From NCBI GenBank assembly GCA_030631125.1, contig DAOVLS010000171.1, positions 1-5,751 on the forward strand: DNA of 5,751 bases. The letters are read 5' to 3'. How positions within the stretch are numbered: the stretch's first letter is position 1; each line of letters starts with the position of its first letter. This DNA comes from Planctomycetales bacterium (GTDB taxonomy: Bacteria; Planctomycetota; Phycisphaerae; SM23-33). Under the pieces are notes generated by a model. The model was not told the origin of the DNA, did not search any database, and was given only the letters and a program-made list of their open reading frames with translations. The position numbers and the translations under genes are program-made. Shown piece by piece: positions 1 to 5,751 of the stretch.

Positions 1-683
1 AGCCAACCCGCGAAGGCGGCGGCCCACTGGAAATGGCGGCTGAGAAGGCGGTTTCTATCGCCCTGGACAATCGGCTTGACCTGCGGACGGCGCTGGGCGA
101 GGTTTTCGACGCGCAGCGTCAGGTCGTGGTTATGGCTGACGCCTTGCGCGCCGGACTGACCCTGACGAGCGCCGGACGGGCCGGCGAACGCCGCGGGCTT
201 GGTTCGGCCAGGATGCCGGACGCCCACCTCAGGCCTGAAAAGGGCATCTATACAGCCGGTCTGCTTCTGGATCTTCCGCTGGAGCGAACCGCCGAGCGTA
301 ATGCTTACCGCAATAGTTTCATCGCGCTGGAACGGGCGACCCGCGACCTTCAGGAAATCGAGGATCAGATTAAGCTCCAGGTGCGCGACGCCTTGCGGGG
401 CCTCCTCCAGGCAAGAGAAAGCCACACGATCCAGGCGCGGGCGGTGAATCTGGCCAAGCGGCGTGTAAAGAGCACCGAGTTGTTCCTTCAGGCCGGTCGG
501 GCGGAAATCCGCGACGTCCTGGATGCCCGGGAGTCGCTGGTTTCGGCACAGAATGCGTTGACGGCGGCGCTGGTGAATTATCGCGTTGCAGAACTCGAAC
601 TACAGCGGGACATGGGCGTACTGAAAGTAGATGAGAAAGGGAATTGGCGTGAATACCATACCGAAAAAAACAATAAACAGTAG
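1..683 (+). CDS. TolC-family outer membrane efflux protein, C-terminal part (5' end outside window)
   Basis: The reading frame is open from position 3 (first residues PTREGGGPLEMAAEKA) to a TAG at 681-683, so this is the last ~226 residues of a larger protein; TolC-family channels are usually 420-600 residues. The visible part fits the second structural repeat of the family. Counting from the Met at 33, there is a helix with ALDNRLDLRTA (10-20), a strand-like segment (about 41-50), a second strand GIYTAGLLLDLPLER (71-85) leading into a long helix (86-135), another long helix (136-190), and the typical closing phrase LELQRDMGVL (187-197). Such proteins form trimeric channels through the outer membrane and periplasm and dock onto adaptor proteins. 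The adaptor gene starts inside this one, supporting a joint function. The Met at 33 is internal, not the real start. The family call is firm; the substrate is unknown. Confidence 0.87.
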   Translation, partial: PTREGGGPLEMAAEKAVSIALDNRLDLRTALGEVFDAQRQVVVMADALRAGLTLTSAGRAGERRGLGSARMPDAHLRPEKGIYTAGLLLDLPLERTAERNAYRNSFIALERATRDLQEIEDQIKLQVRDALRGLLQARESHTIQARAVNLAKRRVKSTELFLQAGRAEIRDVLDARESLVSAQNALTAALVNYRVAELELQRDMGVLKVDEKGNWREYHTEKNNKQ

Positions 684-2415
684 CAAGGCCCTGGGATATT
701 TACGGTTTCGACCGGTGCGGATTACCATGGTCGTTGTGTGTATCGCGTTGCTGACAACCGTCGTGTACGCCGTCTGGTTCGCCGGATCGGGGGATACAAA
801 CCGCGTCGCTACCGCATCCGTCCGGCGCGGGCCGCTGGTTATCAGCCTGACCGAATCCGGCACGATCCAGAACCGCCAGCGGGCTGTCGTAAAGAGCGAA
901 GTCGAAGGTACGGTAACCATTCTGTACCTTATTGACGAAGGCGTGAACGTCAAGAAGGACGACCTGCTGGTGGAACTTGATTCCAGCCGGTTGCTGGACC
1001 AAAAAAACCAGCAACAAATCACCGTGCTGAATTCCGAAGCGGGTTTCATTCGCGCCCGGGAAAACCTGGCCGTTACGAAGAGCCAGACGGACAGTGACAT
1101 CTCCAAAGCGGACCTCGCCTACAAATTCGCCGAGCAGGACCTTGAGAAGTACCTTAAGGGCGAGTACCCGCGCGAAATCCAGAAGGCCGAGGCGGACATA
1201 AACATTGCCAAGGAAGAACTTCAGCGAGCCAACGATAAACTGGACTGGTCCAAGCGTCTGTTCGACGACGACTATATCACACGAACGGAACTTCAGGCCG
1301 ATGATCTTGCGGCCAAGAGGACCAAAATCAACCTGGATTTGGCCAATTCCGCCCTGGACCTGTTGAAACGCTACACGCATCAGAGGAACCTCGACCAGTT
1401 AAAGAGTGACGTGGAGCAGGCCAAGGAGGCATTGAGACGCACTAAATTAAAGGCCTCTGCCGACATAATCCAGGCCGAAGCGGAGCTGAGGGCCAAGCAG
1501 TCTGAACACGAACGACAAAAGGCAAAACTGGAGAAGATCGACGATCAGATCGCCAAATGCAGGATCAAATCGCCCGTGAGCGGCATGGTCGTGTATGCCA
1601 CAACCGGACAGAGACGCCGTTGGCGCAGCGTCGAACCCCTGGACGAAGGTCAGCAGGTGCGGGAACGCCAGGAACTGATCCACCTTCCGACCGACGCAGC
1701 CATGATGGTGGAAACAAAGGTCCACGAGGCAAGCCTCAGGAAAGTTCGTCAGGGCATGCCGGTTCGCATTACCGTCGATGCCGTGCCGGGTAAGGTCTTC
1801 TGGGGGCGTATCGGAAAGATCGGTTTGCTCCCGGACGGGCAGATGTCTCACATGAATCCGGACCTGAAGGTGTATGACACGAAAATCTATATCGAGGGCA
1901 ACGCCGCCGGCGCGCTGCGCCCGGGCATGTCGTGCCGGGCCGAGATCATTATTGAGCAACATGCGGATTCCCTTTACGTCCCGGTGCAGTCGATCGTGCG
2001 CGTCGGCGGGAAGACGGTGGCGTATGTGCAGACGTCGAACGGCCCAGAGTTGCGCGAAGTCAAAGTGGGCCTGGACAATAATCGCGTAATACGGATTATC
2101 GATGGGCTTGAAGACGGCGAATCGGTTCTCCTTGCGCCGCCGCTGGCCCCGTCGGCCGTTGCGGCAGAAGAAGGGCAACCCCTGACGATTCCTGCCGGCA
2201 CAACCATGCCCGCACAAACCGACTCGGCGCAAAGCCCGAAAGAAAAACCGCCTTCGACCCAACCGGCCTTCGATCCGAGCAAGTTGCGGGGAATGTCGCG
2301 CGAGGAGCGTCGGAAACTGCTCGAAAGCCTCACGCCTGAACAGCGTGAGAAACTGAGAAAACTCCGAGGCAACCGAGGCGGACGACCTCGTCAATCTCCG
2401 AGGGAAGAACGATGA
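631..2415 (+). CDS. MacA/HlyD-type periplasmic adaptor subunit (membrane fusion protein) with long coiled-coil hairpin
   Basis: This 594-residue adaptor would link the inner-membrane ABC transporter to the outer membrane channel. An N-terminal membrane anchor spans about 31-51 (ITMVVVCIALLTTVVYAVWF). The first half of the lipoyl/barrel-sandwich domain follows (about 66-120, with SEVEGTVTILYLIDEGVNV), then a long helical hairpin (about 122-308). Its tip, RLFDDDYITRTELQADDL (209-226), resembles the conserved tip motif by which adaptors meet TolC. The lipoyl half resumes at IKSPVSGMVVY (312-322), followed by a beta-barrel domain (about 355-445) and a membrane-proximal domain (about 448-502). A Pro/Ser/Thr-rich linker (503-550) and a highly charged tail (551-594, with LTPEQ at 568-572) extend it well beyond E. 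coli MacA (371 residues). The ATG at 631 overlaps the channel gene by 53 nt. An in-frame GTG at 649 has the better ribosome site (AAAGGGA, 636-642) and may be the true start. The stop overlaps the next ATG (ATGA). Confidence 0.92.
   Translation: MRKGIGVNTIPKKTINSSKALGYLRFRPVRITMVVVCIALLTTVVYAVWFAGSGDTNRVATASVRRGPLVISLTESGTIQNRQRAVVKSEVEGTVTILYLIDEGVNVKKDDLLVELDSSRLLDQKNQQQITVLNSEAGFIRARENLAVTKSQTDSDISKADLAYKFAEQDLEKYLKGEYPREIQKAEADINIAKEELQRANDKLDWSKRLFDDDYITRTELQADDLAAKRTKINLDLANSALDLLKRYTHQRNLDQLKSDVEQAKEALRRTKLKASADIIQAEAELRAKQSEHERQKAKLEKIDDQIAKCRIKSPVSGMVVYATTGQRRRWRSVEPLDEGQQVRERQELIHLPTDAAMMVETKVHEASLRKVRQGMPVRITVDAVPGKVFWGRIGKIGLLPDGQMSHMNPDLKVYDTKIYIEGNAAGALRPGMSCRAEIIIEQHADSLYVPVQSIVRVGGKTVAYVQTSNGPELREVKVGLDNNRVIRIIDGLEDGESVLLAPPLAPSAVAAEEGQPLTIPAGTTMPAQTDSAQSPKEKPPSTQPAFDPSKLRGMSREERRKLLESLTPEQREKLRKLRGNRGGRPRQSPREER
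636..642 (+). promoter_or_regulatory. Candidate Shine-Dalgarno site favouring a GTG start at 649 for the adaptor
   Basis: AAAGGGA lies six bases before an in-frame GTG at 649-651, while the ATG at 631 has no comparable purine-rich site at the usual distance. Using GTG would remove six residues (MRKGIG) and start the protein MNTIPKKT, leaving the membrane anchor intact. It would also shorten the overlap with the channel gene to 35 nt. This is a suggestion from spacing and base content only. Confidence 0.4.
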
Positions 2416-3137
2416 TCGGAAAACCTGCCGATACTTTAGATCACAGCGATCAGGAAGAACTCATCGTCCTGGAAGATGTGCATAAGATCTACCAGATGGG
2501 AGCAACACAGGTCAATGCGCTCGCCGGGGTGAGCCTGTTCATCAACAAGGGCAGTTTCTGGGCCATCATGGGTCCCAGCGGATCGGGAAAAAGCACCATG
2601 CTTAACCTCCTGGGCTGTCTGGATCGCCCGACCCGCGGTCGCTACATCTTGAACAATCACGACGTCAGCACGCTCAACGACGATAATCTCAGTGAGATCC
2701 GCCTGCAGGAAATCGGGTTTGTTTTCCAGAGTTTCAACCTGATTCCGCAATTGACGGTACAGGAGAACATTGAACTGCCGCTGTACTACCAGGGCTGGGC
2801 GGCGGCCCACAGCGCCGAACGGGCCGAAGAACTCGCTGCCATGGTGGACATGGATGATCGCCTGCAGCATCGACCAGCGGAACTGTCCGGCGGCGAGCAG
2901 CAACGCGTAGCCGTCGCCCGATCACTGGCGAACGATCCGGCCGTTCTGCTGGCGGATGAACCGACCGGCAACCTGGATTCAGCCACCGGGGAACAAATCA
3001 TGGAATTGTTCGCAGAACTGAGCCGTCGGGGCAAGACGATCATTCTTGTTACCCACGAGTCATATATCGCCGCTTATGCCAGCCGGCGCCTGCACATGCG
3101 GGACGGGCTGATTGAACGCATTGATGGAGACGCATAA
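2412..3137 (+). CDS. MacB/LolD-type ABC transporter ATP-binding protein
   Basis: This 241-residue ABC ATPase has every expected motif: an A-loop tyrosine in KIYQMG (Y27), Walker [10 protein letters not shown] (54-62), Q-loop FVFQSFNL (Q106), signature [13 protein letters not shown] (158-170), Walker [15 protein letters not shown] (177-190) with catalytic E183, and H-loop VTHE (H215). The length and the DEPTGNLDS form place it in the MacB/LolD/FtsE branch, which powers permeases of the FtsX fold that move conformational force across the membrane rather than passing substrate through it. It would act as a cytoplasmic dimer on the permease encoded next. It starts with ATG overlapping the adaptor stop (ATGA), with AGGGAAG at 2401-2407 as ribosome site, and ends with TAA directly against the permease ATG. 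LolD-type lipoprotein release is the main alternative, but the adaptor and channel upstream argue for a MacAB-TolC-like pump. Confidence 0.95.
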   Translation: MIGKPADTLDHSDQEELIVLEDVHKIYQMGATQVNALAGVSLFINKGSFWAIMGPSGSGKSTMLNLLGCLDRPTRGRYILNNHDVSTLNDDNLSEIRLQEIGFVFQSFNLIPQLTVQENIELPLYYQGWAAAHSAERAEELAAMVDMDDRLQHRPAELSGGEQQRVAVARSLANDPAVLLADEPTGNLDSATGEQIMELFAELSRRGKTIILVTHESYIAAYASRRLHMRDGLIERIDGDA

Positions 3138-4406
3138 ATGCACCAGTCCCGCGCCATTCGCAACATTCGCCTGGGCGTCAAGAACCTGATGCTGCACAAG
3201 TTGCGGTCGCTGCTGACGGTCCTGGGGGTGGTTTTCGGCGTCGGAAGCGTCATAGCGATGCTTGCCGTCGGCGAAGGCGCCAGCCGGGAGGCGATGGAAC
3301 AGATCCGAAAACTCGGCAGCAACAACATCATCCTGACTGCCGTCAAGCCCGTCGAGGACGAACAACAGGGTACTGCTCGCAGGGGCTGGATGAGCGTCTA
3401 TGGGCTGCTGTACGAAGACGAGCAGCGCATACGCGAGACGATGCCGGCGGTTTTACGAACCGTGCCCGTAAAACATGTCCGAAAAGAAGGCCGGCTCGGC
3501 GAGCGGGCAATGGAACTCCGCTTAATGGGCACGACACCCGACTGGTTCGACCTGGTCGCTCGCCCGCTGGTGGCGGGCAGGACGCTTACCCAAATGGATT
3601 TCGACCGTCAGGCGCCTGTCTGCATCCTGACCGAGTATGGCGCCCGTCGGCTTCTGGCTACGGAACACACCATAGGCCAGCCGTTGCGGATCGGCGGGGA
3701 CTACTACGAGATCATCGGGATCGTCCAGTCCGAGCAGTCCGGCGGAAGTATCCAGACGCCCGACCAGCAGGTCGATGCCTATATCCCCCTGAACGTAGCC
3801 CGCGCCCGCTTTGGCGACATCTCCATACGACGAACCGTAGGCACTTTCGAAATGGAGATGGTAGAACTGCACATGATCCTTGTGCAGGTACGTTCCATTG
3901 ACCAGGTCGAACCTACAGCCGATGCCGTTCAGTCCATGCTGAAGAGGTTTCACAAGAAGAAAGACTACCATATCAGCGTCCCCCTGGCCCTGCTTCAGCA
4001 GGCCGAAGCCACTAAGCGGACGTTCAACATCGTACTGGGTTCCATCGCGGGCATCAGCCTCCTCGTCGGCGGCATCGGTATCATGAACATCATGCTTGCC
4101 TCTGTAACCGAGCGAACGCGCGAAATCGGCATCCGCCGGGCCATCGGGGCCAAGCAGCGCCAGATCATCGGGCAATTCCTCATTGAGACGGTCGTGCTGT
4201 CCACCATCGGCGGACTGATTGGTATCGGGATCGGAATCCTGATGCCTTGGCTGATCACGCAATTCGCCGGTATGCCCACGGTCGTACCCGCCTACGGTAT
4301 CGTATTGGCGCTGGGCGTCAGCGTGAGCGTCGGCATAATATTTGGGCTTTACCCAGCCATACGCGCCGCCAAACTCGATCCGATCACGGCGCTGCGACAC
4401 GAATAA
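3138..4406 (+). CDS. MacB-type ABC transporter permease (FtsX fold)
   Basis: This 422-residue inner-membrane protein has the four-helix MacB layout. TM1 is at about 25-46 (LLTVLGVVFGVGSVIAMLAVGEG). A large periplasmic domain covers about 48-292, TM2 about 296-320, TM3 about 349-371 and TM4 about 384-406. The family hallmarks are present: GGIGIMNIMLASVTERTREI (311-330), continuing into GIRRAIGAK, which is the cytoplasmic coupling region, and the C-terminal LYPAIRAAKLDPITALRHE (404-422). In the family, ATP-driven movement of the periplasmic domain pushes substrate through the adaptor into the TolC channel; known substrates include macrolides, peptides and lipids, and none can be assigned here. 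E. coli MacB carries the ATPase at its N-terminus, whereas here it is the separate upstream gene. The ATG follows that gene's TAA with no gap, with TGGAGA at 3125-3130 as ribosome site. A strong terminator follows the stop by about 50 nt. Confidence 0.95.
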   Translation: MHQSRAIRNIRLGVKNLMLHKLRSLLTVLGVVFGVGSVIAMLAVGEGASREAMEQIRKLGSNNIILTAVKPVEDEQQGTARRGWMSVYGLLYEDEQRIRETMPAVLRTVPVKHVRKEGRLGERAMELRLMGTTPDWFDLVARPLVAGRTLTQMDFDRQAPVCILTEYGARRLLATEHTIGQPLRIGGDYYEIIGIVQSEQSGGSIQTPDQQVDAYIPLNVARARFGDISIRRTVGTFEMEMVELHMILVQVRSIDQVEPTADAVQSMLKRFHKKKDYHISVPLALLQQAEATKRTFNIVLGSIAGISLLVGGIGIMNIMLASVTERTREIGIRRAIGAKQRQIIGQFLIETVVLSTIGGLIGIGIGILMPWLITQFAGMPTVVPAYGIVLALGVSVSVGIIFGLYPAIRAAKLDPITALRHE

Positions 4407-4459
4407 AGCGGACAAGCCTGAAAGGACAACGCGGGTTGGATGGTTTTCTGTTGAAACAG

Positions 4460-4515
4460 CGCCGAACTCCCAAGCCGATACGCATATCGGCTTGGGAGTT
4501 CGGCGATGTTTTTTT
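4460..4515 (+). terminator. Rho-independent terminator with perfect 21-bp stem, end of the efflux operon
   Basis: Bases 4460-4480 and 4485-4505 are exact reverse complements, separated by a four-base loop (CGCA, 4481-4484). The sequence ATG and then seven T's (4509-4515) follow the stem. This is the classic intrinsic terminator shape, beginning 53 nt after the permease stop. On the opposite strand the hairpin is followed only by CTGTTTCAACAG, without a T-run, so it should work mainly for the + strand operon, although the stem could also stabilise the 3' end of the convergent acylphosphatase transcript. The stem is longer and more perfect than most intrinsic terminators. Confidence 0.88.
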
Positions 4516-4525
4516 ATAACCCGCA

Positions 4526-4801
4526 TCAAAACCGGATTTCGAAACTGCTGAACCGGCCGGTCGGAGCAACAGTCTGCTGATTGGTGCTACGAATGTAATT
4601 CCCCATTTGCTCGTGAATGGCCTGGAGGAATGCGTCTATCTGGTCGGGCGGTCCTTCGACGACGATCTCGACTCGCCCGTCCGCCAGGTTTTTGACATGC
4701 CCTGTTACGTCAAATCCATCCGCCAATCGCCTGGCTGTAAAACGAAACCCCACGCCCTGAACGCTGCCGGAGAAATGGACCAGACGACGTTGACGGGACA
4801 T
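4526..4801 (-). CDS. acyP: Acylphosphatase
   Basis: This 91-residue protein would hydrolyse the carboxyl-phosphate bond of small acyl phosphates (for example acetyl phosphate, carbamoyl phosphate, 1,3-bisphosphoglycerate) in the cytoplasm. The diagnostic loop [12 protein letters not shown] (12-23) supplies the phosphate-binding cradle and catalytic R20. [17 protein letters not shown] (34-50) carries the second catalytic residue, N38. Length and layout match the family (about 90 residues, one ferredoxin-like domain). The frame also has an ATG at 4834, giving 102 residues, but that codon sits at the edge of the CGCAGAG repeat element and lacks a ribosome site. The ATG at 4801 has GAGGTG five bases upstream and gives the family's usual N-terminus. 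It is convergent with the efflux operon. A shared function with either neighbour is not evident. Confidence 0.93.
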   Translation of the reverse strand: MSRQRRLVHFSGSVQGVGFRFTARRLADGFDVTGHVKNLADGRVEIVVEGPPDQIDAFLQAIHEQMGNYIRSTNQQTVAPTGRFSSFEIRF

Positions 4802-4806
4802 CCCTG

Positions 4807-4812
4807 CACCTC
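4807..4812 (-). promoter_or_regulatory. Ribosome binding site of the acylphosphatase gene
   Basis: On the - strand GAGGTG lies five bases before the ATG at 4801-4799. It decides between this start and the longer in-frame one at 4834, which has only GCGGTTA from the neighbouring repeat element in front of it. Confidence 0.6.
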
Positions 4813-4836
4813 GCTCGTTTAGAGGAATTCTCATTA

Positions 4837-4947
4837 ACCGCAGAGAACGCAGAGATCGCAGAGGTATTTATTGTAAAAAAACCTGAGAGCGATTTTGTTA
4901 AAATAAAACTCTGTTTTTTGCTCTGCGGTCTCTGCGGTCTCTGCGGT
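4837..4947. repeat. Intergenic inverted-repeat element built from 9-nt CGCAGAG units
   Basis: The left arm holds CGCAGAG at 4839, 4848 and 4857, exactly nine bases apart. The right arm holds the reverse complement CTCTGCG at 4921, 4930 and 4939 with the same period. Bases 4837-4863 pair with 4921-4947 to form a 27-position stem with one A/G mismatch (4847/4937) and one T/G pair (4856/4928). The 57-base core is strongly AT-rich, with a run of seven A's (4875-4881) and a run of six T's (4914-4919). The element fills nearly the whole gap between the PEP-CTERM gene stop (4952) and the acylphosphatase. Similar CGCAGAG-type tandem units recur in intergenic DNA of various environmental bacteria (recalled, not searched) and often give spurious small proteins. 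Its role is unknown: candidates are transcript 3'-end stabilisation, termination, or a non-autonomous mobile element. No target-site duplication was established. Confidence 0.8.
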
Positions 4948-4951
4948 GAAA

Positions 4952-5751
4952 TTAGTTGAGGTTTTTTCTTCGTCGTCGCAGGGCGAGCAACCCGCCGGTC
5001 AGGAGCAGCATTACAGTTGTGGGTTCGGGGATTTGCCAATCGGGCCAGTCATCCCAGTCGCCGCCGCCATACCCGTCGCCGTAGGCCTCCGGGTCGCCGC
5101 CGACGGAATATCCTTCCCCCAGTTCGCCTCCGATCCCTAAGCATACCTCAGCGCCCAATCCTTCTGCACATGCGGGGATATAGGTCTTGGTGTGGAACAG
5201 TATTTTGACGTAAAAGGTTTGCCCGACAACGGCGGGAACACTGAAATCCACCTTGACGCTGTCGAGTTCCAGGCTGGCGAAACCCTCGCTAATCTCAATG
5301 TCGTTACATGCCTCTTGAAGAGCGGCAGTGTCTGCATCTCCGGTCAGGACAGCCCGCACCCAGTTTTCGCTATTCTGCCCCAAAAGTGAAATGGTCCCGT
5401 CAAAGCAGGTAATATCATCGCCCGGACCGGTCTTTGTAACCTTGGCTATTAGCCGCGACACCAGACCGGTCGCATCGGGCCAACCTTCGCCCTCATCGCG
5501 CATCGCCTGAAGCAGACCTTTGAAGGTCAGCGTCCCCGCCGCGTTGACCGCTGTACCGGCGGCATGCCCGCAGGAAGCCGGGGTAATCAGGATGCTCTTA
5601 TTAATCACCAGCGCTCCTGCCGCCTGCAAGTACGAATCGTGGTCGCTACCATAGACAAGCGAATTGATCACGTTGTGCACGCCGTCCTCGTCATAGTATG
5701 ACCTTGCAAGCCCCGCTACATCCATCGCCGAACCAAGTGATTGGCGTTCGA
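4952..5751 (-). CDS. PEP-CTERM sorting domain protein, C-terminal part (5' end outside window)
   Basis: The frame is open from the window edge to TAA at 4952-4954; the first Met in it (5725) is preceded in frame by residues ERQSLGSA with no stop, so the true start and signal peptide probably lie beyond the window. Numbering from that Met, the visible ectodomain (1-198) has no family I recognise. It has five cysteines (52, 107, 140, 186, 195) and a strand-rich stretch around 152-183 (VKVDFSVPAVVGQTFYVKIL). A Gly/Asp/Tyr/Trp-rich linker (about 200-231) leads to the sorting tail, IPEPTTVMLLLTGGLLAL, followed by RRRRKNLN (232-257): PEP motif, hydrophobic helix, basic end. In bacteria with an exosortase such tails are recognised and cleaved so the protein is released or attached at the surface, often with exopolysaccharide. 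No exosortase gene is in the window. The C-terminal call is firm; the function of the ectodomain is unknown. Confidence 0.85.
   Translation of the reverse strand, partial: ERQSLGSAMDVAGLARSYYDEDGVHNVINSLVYGSDHDSYLQAAGALVINKSILITPASCGHAAGTAVNAAGTLTFKGLLQAMRDEGEGWPDATGLVSRLIAKVTKTGPGDDITCFDGTISLLGQNSENWVRAVLTGDADTAALQEACNDIEISEGFASLELDSVKVDFSVPAVVGQTFYVKILFHTKTYIPACAEGLGAEVCLGIGGELGEGYSVGGDPEAYGDGYGGGDWDDWPDWQIPEPTTVMLLLTGGLLALRRRRKNLN
4955..5029 (-). other. PEP-CTERM protein-sorting signal coding segment
   Basis: This encodes the last 25 residues of the exported protein: the PEP tripeptide, a hydrophobic stretch (TTVMLLLTGGLLAL) and an arginine/lysine cluster. The order matches the tripartite exosortase-dependent sorting signal. 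Confidence 0.88.

Noticed and set aside
700..1380. Open frame of 226 codons on the - strand opposite the adaptor N-terminal half.
   Set aside because: It is antisense to the anchor, lipoyl and hairpin segments of the adaptor; the composition is that of a mirrored coiled-coil gene and no motif is present.
1447..2394. Open frame of 315 codons on the - strand opposite the adaptor gene.
   Set aside because: The Arg/His/Phe-rich translation has no domain signs and the + strand frame is clearly the real adaptor.
2412..4406. A broken fused MacB gene split by a stop codon.
   Set aside because: The ATPase has its full length and C-terminus, the permease has its own ribosome site and natural N-terminus, and separate ATPase and permease genes are common in this family.
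4448..4459. Small palindrome CTGTTGAAACAG just before the terminator.
   Set aside because: Five-base arms with a two-base loop are too short to be meaningful and can arise by chance.
3522..4529. Long open frame of 335 codons on the - strand opposite the permease gene.
   Set aside because: It lies antisense to a fully supported MacB-type permease, its translation is rich in Asp/Gly/His with no recognisable motif, and its start lies downstream of the terminator hairpin, which it reads through. It is a shadow of GC-rich codon use.
4875..4919. Intrinsic terminator inside the AT-rich core of the repeat element.
   Set aside because: The seven-base A run (T run on the - strand) and the six-base T run are each preceded by only a four-base AGAG/CTCT pairing, too weak for a terminator on its own.
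4839..4945. Short regular repeats suggesting a CRISPR array.
   Set aside because: The units are 9 nt, contiguous and in inverted arms, with no spacers of uniform length and no cas genes nearby.
4710..5039. Open frame of 109 codons on the - strand reading through the CGCAGAG element (residues such as [12 protein letters not shown]).
   Set aside because: It joins out-of-frame ends of the PEP-CTERM and acylphosphatase genes through the repeat; such repeat-derived peptides are typical spurious predictions.

Overview
The window most resembles a planctomycete chromosome (inference). The grounds are a fairly GC-rich Gram-negative gene set, a PEP-CTERM protein whose tail reads IPEPTTVMLLLTGG followed by an arginine cluster, and a MacA-like adaptor with a very long hairpin and a charged C-terminal tail. 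There is no rRNA or other phylogenetic marker, so the lineage is not proven. Both end genes run off the window.

Positions 1-4406 (+ strand) hold a compact operon for a tripartite efflux or secretion pump. In order it encodes the C-terminal part of a TolC-type outer membrane channel (1-683), a MacA/HlyD-type periplasmic adaptor (631-2415), a MacB/LolD-type ABC ATPase (2412-3137) and a MacB-type FtsX-fold permease (3138-4406). The genes overlap or abut (about 53 nt, 4 nt and 0 nt), which suggests translational coupling and a fixed stoichiometry. The ATPase and permease are separate proteins, unlike the fused MacB of E. coli. The assembled machine would span inner membrane, periplasm and outer membrane; its cargo cannot be read from the sequence. 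A near-textbook intrinsic terminator with a perfect 21-bp stem and seven T's (4460-4515) ends the operon.

Positions 4526-5751 hold genes on the - strand, convergent with the operon. They are an intact acylphosphatase (4526-4801) and, upstream of it, the C-terminal part of a PEP-CTERM surface or exported protein (4952-5751, 5' end outside the window). Between these two lies a 111-bp intergenic inverted-repeat element (4837-4947). Each arm carries three copies of a 9-nt unit containing CGCAGAG and flanks an AT-rich core. It looks like a member of a dispersed intergenic repeat family.

No RNA genes, CRISPR array, transposase or clearly new multi-gene system is visible. The items most worth following up are the CGCAGAG element, the long hairpin and tail of the adaptor, the possibly dispersed palindromic terminator, and the unassigned PEP-CTERM protein.
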